DNA of 64,000 nt from the NCBI GenBank assembly GCA_964460845.1, contig CAYWRZ010000003.1, positions 186,001-250,000 on the forward strand. Direction: 5' to 3'. This document shows positions 53,301 to 62,162 of the stretch, piece after piece (within the stretch, counting starts at the first letter, position 1; every line of letters begins with the position of its first letter). Origin of the DNA: CAYWRZ01 sp964460845 (GTDB lineage Bacteria; Bacteroidota; Bacteroidia; Flavobacteriales_D; UBA2798). A model generated the notes under the pieces. That model did not search any database and was not told the origin of the DNA. It saw only the letters and a list, made by a program, of their open reading frames with translations. A program made the translations under genes and the position numbers.

Positions 53301-53336
53301 AAAAGGGGCTGAAAATACTTTCAGCCCCTTTTTTTA
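53301..53336 (+). terminator. Rho-independent terminator between bacilliredoxin and dsbD
   Basis: A 14-bp stem AAAAGGGGCTGAAA (53301-53314) with TTTCAGCCCCTTTT (53319-53332), loop ATAC, then further T. The A-run on the other side makes it bidirectional. Confidence 0.92.
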
Positions 53337-53362
53337 TGCGGTTTGAAGAAACGAAGGCAGCT

Positions 53363-55807
53363 TCATTCGCTTACGGCGGTCATTACCGGGCGGTATTCTG
53401 TGTTACCTTCTTTGAAATTTCGGATTCCTTCTTCCAACCAGGTGTGGAACAGCGCAATGGTGCCGTGCTGTTCGTAGCTGGCCGAGCCGTTCATCGTGTT
53501 TTCGGCATGGTCGAGGATAAGGTACATAGGCTGTGAATTGCTTTGGTAGCGGGTTTTTTGGAGGTCGCTCCATTTTTGTCCGGCGGTTTTTATACTGCGC
53601 CCATCAAATGCAGAGACGTAGTGTTCTGATTCGGGCAGTGCTGTTTTTTCATCTACATACAGCGAAGCGATCACCACCTCGTTGCGCAAAATTTCGAGCA
53701 CTTCGGGAGCCGACCATACATTGTCTTCCATGCGGCGACAGTTGACACAGGCCAGTCCGGTGAAATCGATCAGCAGCGGTTTACCGGATAACCTGGCGTA
53801 TTCCAGCGCGTGGTGGTAATCGTGAAAAACCACTAATTGGTGCGGACCGTAAGAAGCGTGTTCGGGTAGCTTTTGGTCGGGCGAAGGGCCGGCGGCACCT
53901 ACTCCGTAGGGCGATTCGCTGTAGTGCAGGGGGGGCGGGAATCCGGCGATCTTTTTCAGCGGCGCGCCCCACATTCCGGGCAGCAGGTAAATCACGAAAG
54001 AGAAGACCGCCACGGCTACCATTAGTCTTCCGGTCGAAATGTAAGACTGTTCGCCGTCGTGAGCGAGGCGTAATTTACCGAGCAGGTAGAGTCCCCAAAG
54101 CGAAAAGATCGCTATCCAAATAGCAAGGAAGAGCTCGCGTTCGAGCAGGTGCGCCTGAATGACGAGATCGGCATTGGAGAGAAATTTGAAAGCCAGCGCC
54201 AGTTCCAAAAAGCCAAGACTTACTTTCACCGTGTTGAGCCATCCGCCCGATTGCGGCATAGAATTAAGCCATCCGGGGAAAATAGCAAACAGCATAAACG
54301 GCAGCGCCAGTGCCATCGAGAAGCCGAGCATTCCCATAAAGGGCCCCATAAATCCGAGGTCGCTCACAATCACCAGCAGGTTACCTATAATAGGACCGGT
54401 ACAGGAAAACGAAACCAGCGCCAGGGTGAAGGCCATGAAAAAGATGCCGATGAGTCCTCCGCGATCGGCTTGCTTGTCGGCAGCATTTATCCAGGAGCTG
54501 GGCAGTACAATATCGAAAGCGCCTAAGAAAGAAAGGGCGAATACGATAAGCAGCACAAACAGCGCGAGGTTAAAATAGATATTCGTAGAAAGCGCGTTAA
54601 GCGCATCCGAGCCGAAGATCGCGCTTACAGCCAAACCGAGCGATACATAAATAGCGACAATTGAAAAGCCGTAGATGAGCGCGTTGGAAACGGCTTTTTT
54701 CCTCGACTTGCTCGTTTTCATGAAGAAGCTCACCGTCATCGGAATCATCGGAAACACGCAGGGTGTGAGCAGGGCTACAAATCCGCTGAGGAAAGCGGCC
54801 AAAAAAATCAGCAGCAGCGAGGTATCTGCTTTAGCGGCTCCATCGGCTTTGGCTTGATGGAGGTTGGCCGGAATGACAAACGCTTCGGATCGTTCGAGCC
54901 ATTGGTCGTCAGAAGCGGCCGAGTAAGAAAGGTTTATTTCTACCGAAGCCATTTTGAGAGAGTCTTCGGGCAGCACTTTCAGGCGTTGCACAAAATGAAT
55001 TTCTTTGTCGAAGCCACGGAACTTGCCTTTTGCGAACGAGCGCTGCACCGCTTTTTCGGTGTCAAACTGCCACTCGCCTTCGCGGGTAAATCCTTCGGGA
55101 AGCCGTATATCGATGCGGGTGGGTACAGCAATATTTTTTTCTTCGGGCGAGAGCAGTATCCATTCCGAATCGGGTTTGGCGCTGAGGTCGAGCTCATAAG
55201 TAGAAGCGTCTATTTTTCGGATAAACAGCGACCAGGCTATCGGTTTTTGTTCGGCATCGTGCTTGGGTGCGACGCTCGCTTCAGGGTTGGATTCAGCATC
55301 GGAAATAGAAGGTGTTTCCGTAAGGGGTTCCCTTTTTTCGGCGCAATCATGTCCTTTCACCGCGAAAGAGAAATTTACATCTTCGGGCGGCAGGCAGGTA
55401 TTGTCGTTGCAGGCCATGTAGGTAAGGAAGCCCTTTAGCTCAAAACCGCTTGCCGAATGCAGTTGTATTTTTTGACGGAACACGACCTGTTTTTCGAAAT
55501 CGAATACTTCTATTCCGAACACCTCTTCAAAATGCACCTTGGGAGCGGGTTCTTGCGTGGGACCGAGCAAGGTATATTTCCCGTTTTTTTCAAACTCGAA
55601 CGAAGTGGCTACGGGGCCGCCGTCGGGTGTATGTTGCGAATAAATATGCCAGCCGGCATCGATACGTGCGGTAAAGCGTAATTCCGCTTCACATCCGTTT
55701 TGTTTGATTTCGTAGCTCCACTTCACGGGCTGTTGTATTTGCGCAGTAGCCGGTGGCAGCGGAAAAAGCAGAAAAGAAAGCAGGAAAATCAGGATTCCGT
55801 GGCGCAT
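53363..55807 (-). CDS. dsbD: Thiol:disulfide interchange protein DsbD with two alpha-type domains
   Basis: 814 residues from ATG 55807, where a signal peptide begins (GILIFLLSFLLFPLPPATAQ); the longer frame to 55927 adds a tail that overlaps the upstream gene. Order: first DsbD-alpha domain (about 25-150, CX4C in MACNDNTCLPPEDV), a linker, a second alpha-like domain (about 195-315) without Cys, an eight-helix membrane domain (about 330-640, with FLSGFVALLTPCVFPMIPM), and a periplasmic thioredoxin domain (about 670-814, FTGLACVNCRRMEDNVW). It moves electrons from cytoplasmic thioredoxin to periplasmic proteins. Confidence 0.92.
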   Translation of the reverse strand: MRHGILIFLLSFLLFPLPPATAQIQQPVKWSYEIKQNGCEAELRFTARIDAGWHIYSQHTPDGGPVATSFEFEKNGKYTLLGPTQEPAPKVHFEEVFGIEVFDFEKQVVFRQKIQLHSASGFELKGFLTYMACNDNTCLPPEDVNFSFAVKGHDCAEKREPLTETPSISDAESNPEASVAPKHDAEQKPIAWSLFIRKIDASTYELDLSAKPDSEWILLSPEEKNIAVPTRIDIRLPEGFTREGEWQFDTEKAVQRSFAKGKFRGFDKEIHFVQRLKVLPEDSLKMASVEINLSYSAASDDQWLERSEAFVIPANLHQAKADGAAKADTSLLLIFLAAFLSGFVALLTPCVFPMIPMTVSFFMKTSKSRKKAVSNALIYGFSIVAIYVSLGLAVSAIFGSDALNALSTNIYFNLALFVLLIVFALSFLGAFDIVLPSSWINAADKQADRGGLIGIFFMAFTLALVSFSCTGPIIGNLLVIVSDLGFMGPFMGMLGFSMALALPFMLFAIFPGWLNSMPQSGGWLNTVKVSLGFLELALAFKFLSNADLVIQAHLLERELFLAIWIAIFSLWGLYLLGKLRLAHDGEQSYISTGRLMVAVAVFSFVIYLLPGMWGAPLKKIAGFPPPLHYSESPYGVGAAGPSPDQKLPEHASYGPHQLVVFHDYHHALEYARLSGKPLLIDFTGLACVNCRRMEDNVWSAPEVLEILRNEVVIASLYVDEKTALPESEHYVSAFDGRSIKTAGQKWSDLQKTRYQSNSQPMYLILDHAENTMNGSASYEQHGTIALFHTWLEEGIRNFKEGNTEYRPVMTAVSE

Positions 55808-55845
55808 AAGCGGTTGTTTTTCGGCAAGAGGAGTAAGGGAATTAT

Positions 55846-56331
55846 TTAACGTGAAATACGGTTTCCTGCTACGGAAATGCTGAATTCCACGTCTTCGGGT
55901 GGCAGGCATTTGTGGTCGTCGCAGCACATGTACGTAACGTAGCCTTTTACTTCAAATGCTTCTTTCGACAACACCTGAATACGTTGGGTAAAAGTTACTT
56001 TTTGGCTGAAATAGGCCACTTCAAGGTCAAAATTTTCGTCGTGTTTCCTGACAGCCTCGGGCTCTTGTACCTTGTCGATGAGGCGATAATTCTTACTTTC
56101 GGTAAAGGTGAAAGAGGTGGCAATAGGTCCGTCGCCTTTCAGGTGTTGGGAATAAAGGTGCCAGCCTTTGTCGATGAGGGCGGTCAGTTGCAGCTCGGCT
56201 TCTGTGCCTTTTTTGACTGCCGAAAATTCCCATTTTACGGGGCTATCCGAATTGAAGTGATGGGTTTCAGTGCTTGTATTTCGGACAAAAAACAGCACCA
56301 GCAGAAAAGGAAGTATTGAAATTCTTAACAT
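55846..56331 (-). CDS. Stand-alone DsbD alpha-like domain protein
   Basis: 161 residues. The signal peptide is weak (ISILPFLLVLFFVRNTST). The body is homologous to the first alpha domain of the adjacent dsbD: both share GWHLYSQH or GWHIYSQH, GPIATSF or GPVATSF, and CLPPEDV. The Cys pair is CCDDHKC, adding one Cys to the CX4C. It lies 38 nt upstream of dsbD on the same strand, so the two are one operon. It probably shuttles electrons between the DsbD core and clients. Confidence 0.85.
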   Translation of the reverse strand: MLRISILPFLLVLFFVRNTSTETHHFNSDSPVKWEFSAVKKGTEAELQLTALIDKGWHLYSQHLKGDGPIATSFTFTESKNYRLIDKVQEPEAVRKHDENFDLEVAYFSQKVTFTQRIQVLSKEAFEVKGYVTYMCCDDHKCLPPEDVEFSISVAGNRISR

Positions 56332-56504
56332 AAGTATTCCGCTTATTTATGCGTAAAAATACGCTTAATTCGTGTTTCTAAGGGAAACAATCTGTTTTAC
56401 ATTGTTGGAATCCTATATGCTCTTTTCTGTTTTCCGGATCTTTTTTCTGTAAGCGAACACCTGTTTTTTATAGAAAAGAGTTAGATGATAGACTTACATC
56501 ATGT

Positions 56505-56535
56505 TTTGTAAAGTAATAGTATAGTATTACTTTTG
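56505..56535 (+). promoter_or_regulatory. Canonical Bacteroidota promoter of the HTH-Fic pair
   Basis: TTTG at 56505-56508, a 19-nt spacer and TACTTTTG at 56528-56535: an exact TTTG-N19-TAnnTTTG fit. The ATG at 56567 follows 31 nt later. Confidence 0.75.
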
Positions 56536-56556
56536 TGGAGTTGTTATTAGCTAATA
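56510..56556. promoter_or_regulatory. Operator-like inverted repeats over the HTH-Fic promoter
   Basis: A 9-bp inverted repeat AAAGTAATA / TATTACTTT (56510-56518 and 56525-56533) covers the spacer and -7 element. A perfect 12-bp palindrome TATTAGCTAATA (56545-56556) lies between the promoter and the start codon. Both share a TATTA half-site, consistent with binding by the HTH protein encoded downstream. Confidence 0.6.
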
Positions 56557-56566
56557 GTATTATTTT

Positions 56567-57025
56567 ATGGCGAGGAAAAACTTACAATTAGAACAGCTTA
56601 CACACAAAATGACTGCTTTTGCGAGCTTGTCACAAATCGCGATGCCGCCCACCGGGTGGATAAAAGCCATACGACTGGCCTTAGGGATGTCTATGCAGCA
56701 ATTAGGACGCAAAATGGGCATTACGAAACAGAGTGTGTTGGATATGGAGCAGCGGGAAAAAGACGGCGCCGTTACGCTGAAAGCCTTGCGTGAAGCTGCC
56801 ACAGCTCTTGATATGCAATTAGTATATGGTTTTGTGCCCCGCGATGGAACCCTTGATGCGCTCATAGAACGCAAAGCAAAAGAGTTGGCCGTACAGCTTG
56901 TAATGCGTACTTCTCAAAGCATGAAACTTGAAGAGCAGGAAAATAACAAATTGCGCATTGAACGTGCGATTCAGGAAAAAACACAAGCCCTCAAGCAGGA
57001 AATGCCTAAGGTTTTATGGGATTAG
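56567..57025 (+). CDS. HTH protein of the 'mobile mystery protein A' type
   Basis: 152 residues. Residues about 30-60 form an XRE-type helix-turn-helix (GMSMQQLGRKMGITKQSVLDM), followed by a MarR-like or helical tail rich in Lys/Glu/Gln (about 100-150). The family, called mobile mystery protein A, is found with a Fic-domain protein (B) in mobile elements and is likely the repressor of the pair. It overlaps the next gene by ten bases. Confidence 0.85.
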   Translation: MARKNLQLEQLTHKMTAFASLSQIAMPPTGWIKAIRLALGMSMQQLGRKMGITKQSVLDMEQREKDGAVTLKALREAATALDMQLVYGFVPRDGTLDALIERKAKELAVQLVMRTSQSMKLEEQENNKLRIERAIQEKTQALKQEMPKVLWD

Positions 57026-57612
57026 ATCTGACGTGTTTTCCCGGACAAACTCCACTGGAACCTGAAGAAACAGAAGGATTGCGGATTCCTGCCATTGCCA
57101 CACGCGGAGAATTGGATGAGTTCGAGCAGCATAATATTGAGCAGGCGATGCTTTGGACCTTAAAACGCAGGTTTAAGCCGGAACAAATTTTTACCGAAGC
57201 ATTTGTAAAGGAGGTACATAAGCGTATGTACGGAGAGGTGTGGGCATGGGCAGGTCAATTTCGAAAAACGGAAAAAAACATCGGAGTGGATAAATGGAAG
57301 ATTGGTCTTGAATTAAGGCAACTGCTGGAAGATACAATCTGGTGGACGGCAAACAAGATATATTCTCCTGACGAAATTGCCATACGCTTCAAGCACCGGC
57401 TGGTAAGCACCCATTGTTTTCCCAATGGTAACGGCCGACATAGCCGTTTAATGGCCGATATTGTGGCAGATCAGGTTTTTAATCGCCCGGTGTTCAGTTG
57501 GGGAGCCATCGGTCTGACCGCAGAGGGGCAGGCAAGAGCCCATTATCTTGCCGCGCTAAAAACGGCTGATGCAGGTCGGGTGGAAGCTTTATTGGCTTTT
57601 GCCAGATCCTAA
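57016..57612 (+). CDS. Fic/DOC-family protein of the 'mobile mystery protein B' type
   Basis: 198 residues. The Fic core is HCFPNGNGRHSR (residues 133-144), with His133, Gly138-Asn139-Gly140-Arg141 intact, so AMP transfer to a target protein is plausible. The N-terminal PEETEG (16-21) resembles the inhibitory (S/T)xxxE(G/N) motif but has Pro for the first residue. Other landmarks are YGEVWAWAGQFRKTEKNIG and KHRLVSTHCFPNG. The partner is the upstream HTH protein. The base composition is near that of the flanks, so transfer is not obvious from composition. Confidence 0.88.
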   Translation: MGLDLTCFPGQTPLEPEETEGLRIPAIATRGELDEFEQHNIEQAMLWTLKRRFKPEQIFTEAFVKEVHKRMYGEVWAWAGQFRKTEKNIGVDKWKIGLELRQLLEDTIWWTANKIYSPDEIAIRFKHRLVSTHCFPNGNGRHSRLMADIVADQVFNRPVFSWGAIGLTAEGQARAHYLAALKTADAGRVEALLAFARS

Positions 57613-57650
57613 AGTAAAAATGCCCAACAAGCGTGCTGTATGAAAATGTG

Positions 57651-57675
57651 AAAGAGGCCATGCAGCCTCTTTTTC
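57651..57675 (+). terminator. Terminator of the HTH-Fic pair
   Basis: Stem AAAGAGGC (57651-57658) with GCCTCTTT (57665-57672) around a 6-nt loop, followed by TTT. It lies between convergent genes. Confidence 0.65.
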
Positions 57676-57708
57676 ACACATAAATGTCATTTTTTAAAAC
57701 CGGAAGGT

Positions 57709-58002
57709 TCAATAGAAATTCACCGACACAATGCGGTGAATAGGAATAACCACGCCTTGTTTCAGTACGATATTTTCCTCGCCGGTAGCCCAAATCGTCG
57801 TTTCTACCATTTTGAGCCCTTCTTCATCGTGAAAGGTAATGCGTGATTTTCCGTGTTCGATATTGCCCAGCGTGGTGGCCATGCGTAACTTTTCCATCAA
57901 TGCAGCTTGTTCTTCTTTGCTGCGTTTAATAGGTGTGGCTGGAAACTTCAGATCGGCTATCGATTCTTTTTCTATTAATACGGGTGTGGTAACATTTTCC
58001 AT
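57709..58002 (-). CDS. Conserved small protein, function unknown
   Basis: 97 residues with no signal peptide. The N-terminal part is charged and helical (RSKEEQAALMEKLRMAT). A well-ordered beta half follows, ITFHDEEGLKMVETTIWATG, with the ending LKQGVVIPIHRIVSVNFY. This ITFHDEEG / VETTIWATG / IPIHRI pattern is found in short Bacteroidota proteins without a named function. It lies between the Fic gene (convergent) and tilS (same strand, 79-nt gap). Confidence 0.65.
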   Translation of the reverse strand: MENVTTPVLIEKESIADLKFPATPIKRSKEEQAALMEKLRMATTLGNIEHGKSRITFHDEEGLKMVETTIWATGEENIVLKQGVVIPIHRIVSVNFY

Positions 58003-58081
58003 TTTTTGCAGAGTTTTTAAAACGGGGTATATCCCTGTATTACGGAACAGCCCGAAGAAAGTTATAAAGGGAGCCGCTTTT

Positions 58082-59401
58082 TTAGTGCAACCATTCTATA
58101 CGCAATACCGACCGGGTTTCGGGGTTTACCCGGTAGCGATTGTCGATGCGGTAACCTACTACCCAAATGAGTTGATCGCCCGAACAAAGCACGTAACAGT
58201 GTTCTTTTTCGACCAGCGATAATTTCTGATCGATAAAAAAGTCACTCAGTTTTTTACGTCCTTTCATCCCGAAGGGGAAAAAGGAGTCGCCTTTATGCCA
58301 TTTGCGTAGCACCAGCGGGAATGTGAGCTGCCCGGCATCGAAGCAGGCTATTCGGCTGTCGCGGCTTATGGCTTCTTCGGGTGACTGTATGTCGAGCCGG
58401 AGCCGTATAGGCTCATCGAGCTGTGTTTGCCCTTCGGCAATTTCGTGCAGGGTAAGATCTTCGGGGCTGATACGGGTAATGAGCAATTGCCCCCGGTGGT
58501 TTACGGCCCGGTATCCTGCCGAGAAAAACTTTTTGCCCGAATCGGCCGCCGGTGCCGAAAGGATGGTGTCGATATGTGAACGGTTAAAGCCGAATTGGCG
58601 TAACAGCTCAAACAGTACAAGCCGGGGTACCGCTTGCGCCTTTACTTCCTCTAAAGAAATTTCATACCCGAAGGCATTGCGTTGCAGCAGCCGGTTTTTA
58701 AGCGGCGTCATCTGCAGGTGGTAAAACTGCTGGATGTCGGCCATCTTTTCCATTGTTTCGGCTACGGTAGCATAAAACGAAGGATTGATCTGTTCGAACA
58801 GGGGCAGCAGTTCATGCCGCAGGCGGTTACGCAGGTAAAGGGTAGAGGCGTTCGAGCTGTCTTCTCTCCAGGTCACTTCATGCTGCCGGGCATAAGCCGT
58901 AATTTCTTCGCGCGAAAAGGGGAGCAGGGGTCTGAACAGGCGCCCTTCGGCGATTTTCATGCCGGTAAGTCCGTCGAGCCCCGAGCCGCGCAACAAATTG
59001 ATAAAAAAGGTTTCTACCTGATCGTCGCGGTGATGCGCGGTTACAATATAATCGGCTTTTCGGAGGCGGCAGAGCTCGTGAAACCATTGGTAACGAAGGT
59101 CGCGCGCCATCATTTGTATCGATATTTTTTCCTTTTCGGCCAGTTCGGCAGTAGCGAACGATTCGCTGTAATACGGCACTTCGAGCTGCTGTGCCAGGTG
59201 CTTTACCCAGCGCTCGTCTTCGTCCGATTCTTCGTTGCGCAGCTTAAAATTGCAATGGGCAATGGCGAAATTGAGTCGGGCCCGGGCAAACAGGTGGCAG
59301 AGCACGACCGAATCCAGTCCGCCGCTTACCGCCAGCAGGAATTTTTTCTCTTCCAAATCAGGCAGGTGCTCGTCGAGTATTTTACGGAAATGTTCAATCA
59401 T
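58082..59401 (-). CDS. tilS: tRNA(Ile)-lysidine synthase
   Basis: 439 residues from ATG 59401; an upstream in-frame ATG at 59443 lies inside pabB. PP-loop SGGLDSVVL and a TilS C-terminal domain (HKGDSFFPFGMKGRKKLSDF and VVGYRIDNRY). It changes C34 of tRNA-Ile(CAU) to lysidine using ATP and lysine, so AUA is read as Ile. It overlaps the pabB stop by four bases. Confidence 0.95.
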   Translation of the reverse strand: MIEHFRKILDEHLPDLEEKKFLLAVSGGLDSVVLCHLFARARLNFAIAHCNFKLRNEESDEDERWVKHLAQQLEVPYYSESFATAELAEKEKISIQMMARDLRYQWFHELCRLRKADYIVTAHHRDDQVETFFINLLRGSGLDGLTGMKIAEGRLFRPLLPFSREEITAYARQHEVTWREDSSNASTLYLRNRLRHELLPLFEQINPSFYATVAETMEKMADIQQFYHLQMTPLKNRLLQRNAFGYEISLEEVKAQAVPRLVLFELLRQFGFNRSHIDTILSAPAADSGKKFFSAGYRAVNHRGQLLITRISPEDLTLHEIAEGQTQLDEPIRLRLDIQSPEEAISRDSRIACFDAGQLTFPLVLRKWHKGDSFFPFGMKGRKKLSDFFIDQKLSLVEKEHCYVLCSGDQLIWVVGYRIDNRYRVNPETRSVLRIEWLH

Positions 59402-60645
59402 GAAATCAATGCCTTTCTCATGGCTTCTGCTTTGAGCAGGCACTCGTCGTATTCGCGGGCCGGATCCGAATGGATGGTGATGGCGCTGCCTACCGGGAAA
59501 GATACATATTTTGTGGCTGCATTGTAAAGGATGCTTCGTATCACCACATTAAAGTCGAAATCGCCCGAAGGGCTGATATAGCCTACGGTACCCGAATAGA
59601 GTCCGCGCCGGAACGTTTCGTAGTGTTCGGCCAGCTCCATCGCTTTTACTTTGGGTGCGCCGGTCATGGAGCCCATCGGGAAAGCGGCTTTCAGAATATC
59701 GAAGGCAGAGTGCGACAGGGCTACTTCCGCTTTTACCGTAGAAATAAGCTGATGTACCGTGGGGAAGCTATATACGCCGAAAAGTTCGGGTACCGAAACC
59801 GAATTTTTTTCGGCTATTCGCGAAAGGTCGTTGCGCACCAGGTCCACGATCATCACGTTTTCGCTGCGTTCTTTCGGATCGCGGGCAAGCTGTTCGCGAA
59901 GCAGCGCATCTTCGGCCTCCTCTTTTCCACGGCGCAGCGTACCTTTGATAGGTTGTGAAATAACTTCCGTTCCTTGCCGTCGCAGAAAGCGCTCGGGACT
60001 TCCGCAGAGCAGGTAGCGTGAGCCTGTTTTTAAAAACACCGAAAAAGGAGCTACGGTCAGTTGGGAAAGTTTTTCGTACACCGCTGCCGGATCGATCGAA
60101 AGCGGAGAGGCTGAAAATTCCTGACAGTAATTTATTTCATAAATATCGCCCTGCTTCAGGTGTTCAAGCAGATGGCCGATGTGTGTGAGGTAGGTCTCGC
60201 GCGATACGCCTGCCCGGATGGGGGGTTCGAATCCCTTTCTCTCCGCCGGCTTTGCTTCCGGTTTTGGGGCGTTTAACAGGGTTTCGATAAAAGTGTATTC
60301 GGCCGAATTACGCCGTTCTTCGTCGCATTCAATGCGGTATTCGCTTTCTTCGAGCGTGAGCAAATACTGGGGCGAGAAAAAATACCAGGCCGGAAATCCG
60401 AGCTGATCAGGATTTTCGGAAGAAAGCTGTTCGGTCGCATTTTTCAGGTCGTACGACAGGAACCCGAACCAATAGCGGTTTTCGAGATCAAAAGAAGGAA
60501 ATACAGTATCATTTTCCGAAAAACGGATTCGCTCTGCACCCAGTGCGATTTTCACATCACAACCGTCGAGTCCCGTACCCAACACGGCTATCGGGTCGAA
60601 ACGAGCGGCCAGTGCATGCAGAAGAGCGGTGTCCGGTTTTCGCAT
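59398..60645 (-). CDS. pabB: Aminodeoxychorismate synthase component I
   Basis: 415 residues. Chorismate-binding domain with IKGTLRRG in place of the IAGT of TrpE (PIKGT motif, catalytic Lys), plus RNDLSRIAEKNSV and GSMTGAPKVKAMEL. It makes 4-amino-4-deoxychorismate with a glutamine amidotransferase partner, for folate synthesis. The amidotransferase (pabA) is not adjacent. It is the first gene of the pabB-tilS unit. Confidence 0.93.
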   Translation of the reverse strand: MRKPDTALLHALAARFDPIAVLGTGLDGCDVKIALGAERIRFSENDTVFPSFDLENRYWFGFLSYDLKNATEQLSSENPDQLGFPAWYFFSPQYLLTLEESEYRIECDEERRNSAEYTFIETLLNAPKPEAKPAERKGFEPPIRAGVSRETYLTHIGHLLEHLKQGDIYEINYCQEFSASPLSIDPAAVYEKLSQLTVAPFSVFLKTGSRYLLCGSPERFLRRQGTEVISQPIKGTLRRGKEEAEDALLREQLARDPKERSENVMIVDLVRNDLSRIAEKNSVSVPELFGVYSFPTVHQLISTVKAEVALSHSAFDILKAAFPMGSMTGAPKVKAMELAEHYETFRRGLYSGTVGYISPSGDFDFNVVIRSILYNAATKYVSFPVGSAITIHSDPAREYDECLLKAEAMRKALIS

Positions 60646-60890
60646 GAGTAAAGGAGTAAATGGGAAAAATTCGTTGCGAAGGTGAGTAAAAATACGAAGC
60701 AGCCGGTTATTGCCGTTTTATTTTTTAGGCTTATCTTCGCATTACTACTGCTTGAATGAATTTGTTCCGCGTTTTTTATCCACTGTAATTCAGTGGCGCG
60801 TTTTTATTGCCTTTATCCTGAAATCGGGAAGGCATTATTTTACTCAGGCAGCAGGTTTACACCAGTGTAAAACGAGTTAATGAACCTGCT

Positions 60891-62147
60891 ATGCACAAAA
60901 AAAATTTTATGCTTCTTGCCGGGGCAATGGTATTTTTTTCCGGCACGCTTTCCGCGCAGGGAAGGCTTATTCTCCACAACAACGCTTACCTTGTAATTGC
61001 TCAGGATGCTTATGTAGTGCTCGACAATCCGGCACCGGATGCGCTTACTACTACCGGCACGGGGGGCAATGTGGTGACCGAAAGAGAATTTAACCGTGTG
61101 AAATGGAATATAGGTGCGAATACGGGAACCTATATCCTGCCTTTTACCACGACTTCGGGTTCCAAAATTCCGTTTACGCTTACCGTTGGGACTGCCGGAA
61201 CGGGAACGGGTCACCTGCTTTTTTCGACCTATTCAGGCCCTGATTGGAACAACGACACCTATCGTCCTTCGGATGTGACGCATATGCTTGATTATGCCTC
61301 GGGGCTGATCAATAATTCGGCCCGTGCTATGGATCGATTCTGGATCATAGAGGCTGCCGATTACAGCACACGTCCTACCGTTAATCTTACGTTTACTTAT
61401 GTGGACAATGATTTTACCGCTCCGGGAAACTCTATCGCCGAAGGAAATTTGGGTGCGCAGCGCTTTAATTCGGCTACCTCGCAATGGGGCGATTACCTGC
61501 CGCAGGGCACGCCCAATACAGGGGCTAAAACTGTGGGTTCGATAACTGCCGGAGGGGCTGATTTTTTCCGTTCCTGGACCCTGGTCGATAATGCTTCCCC
61601 GCTGCCGGTAGAGCTGCTTTCGTTTACCGCCGAATGCGACGATGTAACAGGTGTTCGGTTAAAATGGGTCACAGCCAGCGAATCGCAGAATCTTCGTTTT
61701 GTACTCGAGAAAAGCACCGATGCTTCGGCGTTTTATGAAATAGTTTCGCTTCCCGGAGCCGGTAACAGTAATTCGCTCAGCGAATATACCTGGCACGATC
61801 CGGTTTTTTCGGGTCTTGCCTACTATCGTCTTGTGCAGGAAGACATAGGTGGTTTGCGGAAAACTTATACGCCTGTGGCGGCAGATTGTGAGCAGGCTTC
61901 CCTTTTTTCGGCTTTTGCTTATATGGCCGGCGGAGAGATACAGTTGGAAATGCAACTGCCCGAATCAGGTGCTTTTCAGTGGAGGCTTACCGATATGTCG
62001 GGACGTATGCTTTACCGGGCGCAGAAAAATTATGTGTCCGGAACTTCTTCCGATCGGCTTAATCCCGGATTTCTTCCGGCCGGCATTTACCTGCTTTCGT
62101 TCGAAGGAGAGCGGCACCGCTATGTTCAGAAATTAGTTATCCCATAA
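60891..62147 (+). CDS. Secreted protein with type IX (type A) sorting domain
   Basis: 418 residues. Signal peptide (FMLLAGAMVFFSGTLSAQ). The first part (about 25-230) is Gly/Thr/Asn-rich beta structure (NNAYLVIAQDAYVVLDNPAP). The second part (about 235-340) is an Fn3-like domain with the LPVELLSFTAECDDVTGVRLKWVTASE pattern. The final 80 residues form the type A sorting domain ending GIYLLSFEGERHRYVQKLVIP. The protein is likely exported by the type IX secretion system and anchored or released. It is 15 nt upstream of the next gene. Function unknown. Confidence 0.75.
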   Translation: MHKKNFMLLAGAMVFFSGTLSAQGRLILHNNAYLVIAQDAYVVLDNPAPDALTTTGTGGNVVTEREFNRVKWNIGANTGTYILPFTTTSGSKIPFTLTVGTAGTGTGHLLFSTYSGPDWNNDTYRPSDVTHMLDYASGLINNSARAMDRFWIIEAADYSTRPTVNLTFTYVDNDFTAPGNSIAEGNLGAQRFNSATSQWGDYLPQGTPNTGAKTVGSITAGGADFFRSWTLVDNASPLPVELLSFTAECDDVTGVRLKWVTASESQNLRFVLEKSTDASAFYEIVSLPGAGNSNSLSEYTWHDPVFSGLAYYRLVQEDIGGLRKTYTPVAADCEQASLFSAFAYMAGGEIQLEMQLPESGAFQWRLTDMSGRMLYRAQKNYVSGTSSDRLNPGFLPAGIYLLSFEGERHRYVQKLVIP

Positions 62148-62162
62148 TAATCTGCTACAGCT

